Position numbers and translations under genes: made by a program. This document shows, piece after piece, positions 63,405 to 64,000 of a DNA stretch of 64,000 nt. The notes under the pieces are model-generated. The model ran no database searches. It had not been told where the DNA came from and was given only the letters and a program-made list of their open reading frames with translations. Each line of letters begins with the position of its first letter. The stretch's first letter is position 1. Source of the stretch: G965207335 sp965207335. Its GTDB lineage: Bacteria; Pseudomonadota; Gammaproteobacteria; PS1; Pseudothioglobaceae. Location: NCBI GenBank assembly GCA_965207335.1, contig OZ242267.1, positions 372,001 to 436,000 on the forward strand, given 5' to 3'.

Positions 63405-63546
63405 TATAAAGTAGTTTAACAAATATTTTGTTTAAGTTAATTATTTAACTCATTGTTTAACCTTAACTTATATTTTATTATAAACACATATATAAGGGTA
63501 AAATATTTTATATACAACCCCAAAATCCTAGCATAATCTCTTAATG
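63405..63546. repeat. Copy of the AT-rich intergenic repeat family
   Basis: GTAGTTTAACAAATATTTTG, TTTAAGTTAATTATTTAACT, CATTGTTTAACCTTAACTTA and TATTTTATTATAAAC are followed by CCTAGCATAATCTCTTAATG. This is the copy most like the one at 25797-25960. The gap 63238-63611 otherwise shows no gene; a short open frame at 63437-63691 overlaps both this repeat and the next gene and is probably chance. Confidence 0.5.
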
Positions 63547-63611
63547 GAATAGCTTTACTTAAAGGTTGTACTTTTATAAACCGCAAAATATTATTCATAC
63601 ATAAATAAAAT

Positions 63612-63899
63612 TCAAATTCCTGAACCACCAGAATAGCCATTTTCTCTTGCTGATATAATAAGTTGTTTTGATTTGTTAATATCTTTGACAACTCCCTTTG
63701 CTAAGGCATAACAAATAGCCAGATTATATTGTGCTTTAGCATGATTATTGTTTGATGCTTTTTGATAATATTCTAAGGCTAATTTATAATCTTTTTGCAC
63801 TCCAATACCTAAGTCATAAATAACCGCTAACCTATATTGACTCTCAGTATCACCTAAATCAGCCTTTTCTTTAAATTTCTTTAATTTAATTTTCAACAT
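63612..63899 (-). CDS. Small Sel1-repeat protein
   Basis: This ~95-residue protein starts MLKIKLKKFKEKADLGDTES and contains about two Sel1-like repeats (DTESQYRLAVIYDLGIGVQK, AKAQYNLAICYALAKGVVKD), then GYSGGSGI. Sel1 repeats form alpha-solenoids for protein binding. It lacks a signal peptide. The ATG overlaps the end of the gene to its right, so they may be co-transcribed. A start four codons earlier is possible. Confidence 0.72.
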   Translation of the reverse strand: MLKIKLKKFKEKADLGDTESQYRLAVIYDLGIGVQKDYKLALEYYQKASNNNHAKAQYNLAICYALAKGVVKDINKSKQLIISARENGYSGGSGI

Positions 63900-64000
63900 C
63901 CACATCAACACTTACTATTACTGGAATAGTATTGCCTTTATAAACTTTGTATTCAGAACCATAAGTAAATAATTTTCTATTGTATCTATATGTAACTTCA
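63886..64000 (-). CDS. C-terminal end of an exported glycine-zipper-like protein (partial)
   Basis: The frame enters from the right edge and reads EVTYRYNRKLFTYGSEYKVY, then IPVIVSVDVDVEN and a stop. This resembles the C-terminus of small glycine-zipper 2TM (YcfJ/Rickettsia 17-kDa antigen-like) proteins, which end in a V-T-Y-x-Y-N-G motif and a hydrophobic strand. Only 37 residues are visible, so the call is tentative. Confidence 0.4.
   Translation of the reverse strand, partial: EVTYRYNRKLFTYGSEYKVYKGNTIPVIVSVDVDVEN

Noticed and set aside
63437..63691. 84-codon minus-strand frame before the Sel1 gene
   Set aside because: It overlaps both an intergenic repeat copy and the Sel1 coding sequence in another frame.

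Overview
The window is strongly AT-rich bacterial DNA with Gram-negative envelope genes: BamA, Skp, LpxA, LpxD, FabZ, WaaA, a heptosyltransferase and Tol-Pal. IscX, YggX, GlnD, RpoH with an intact RpoH box and a DUF971 gene beside hslU all point to a gammaproteobacterium. The low GC, the decayed genes, the repeats and the remains of a sulfonate pathway would fit a marine or host-associated lineage such as thiotrophic SUP05/Thioglobaceae relatives. That last placement is inference only.

Layout. 1-5.8 kb: end of an EamA transporter, then an Aap-type general amino-acid ABC transporter with two copies of its binding protein. 5.9-7.8 kb: a glutamine-dependent NAD synthetase fused to an N-terminal phage-type helix-turn-helix domain, preceded by a perfect 14-bp inverted repeat. 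7.9-17.2 kb: a nitrile-hydratase-leader-like peptide, pabB, tolB-pal-cpoB, iscX, obgE-proB, waaA and a double thioredoxin protein, with two small inverted-repeat (MITE-like) elements. 17.2-24.3 kb: an accessory island bordered by REP-like palindromes. It carries a frameshifted BRO gene and a diversity-generating retroelement (DGR) target cassette: a lipoprotein with 13 FN3-like repeats ending in a DUF1566 variable domain, an avd accessory gene, and a second DUF1566 target. No reverse transcriptase or template repeat is visible.

24.4-31.6 kb: SYLF protein, outer-membrane protein, heptosyltransferase, SCO1, mnmA, ABC-2 exporter and dapF. 31.7-45.1 kb: a dense housekeeping run, hslU-DUF971-rseP-bamA-skp-lpxD-fabZ-lpxA-murJ-yggX-gmk-rpoH-groES-groEL, with rpoH directly in front of groESL. 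45.2-48.7 kb: SGNH esterase, glnD and tRNA-Ser(GCT). 48.7-53.5 kb: a decaying locus that looks like 2,3-dihydroxypropane-1-sulfonate/sulfolactate catabolism (suyA, suyB, hpsN and slcC remnants, two intact dehydrogenases, a GntR regulator with a candidate operator). 53.6-64 kb: catalase, RND pump, oligopeptidase A, a scrambled TPR-repeat gene, pyrF, a Sel1 protein and the end of a glycine-zipper-like protein.

The two most unusual items are the DGR cassette (a repeat-built lipoprotein stalk that would display a hypervariable lectin-like tip at the cell surface) and the HTH-NAD synthetase fusion (a possible enzyme-regulator that senses and controls NAD synthesis). An AT-rich intergenic repeat family recurs upstream of several genes.
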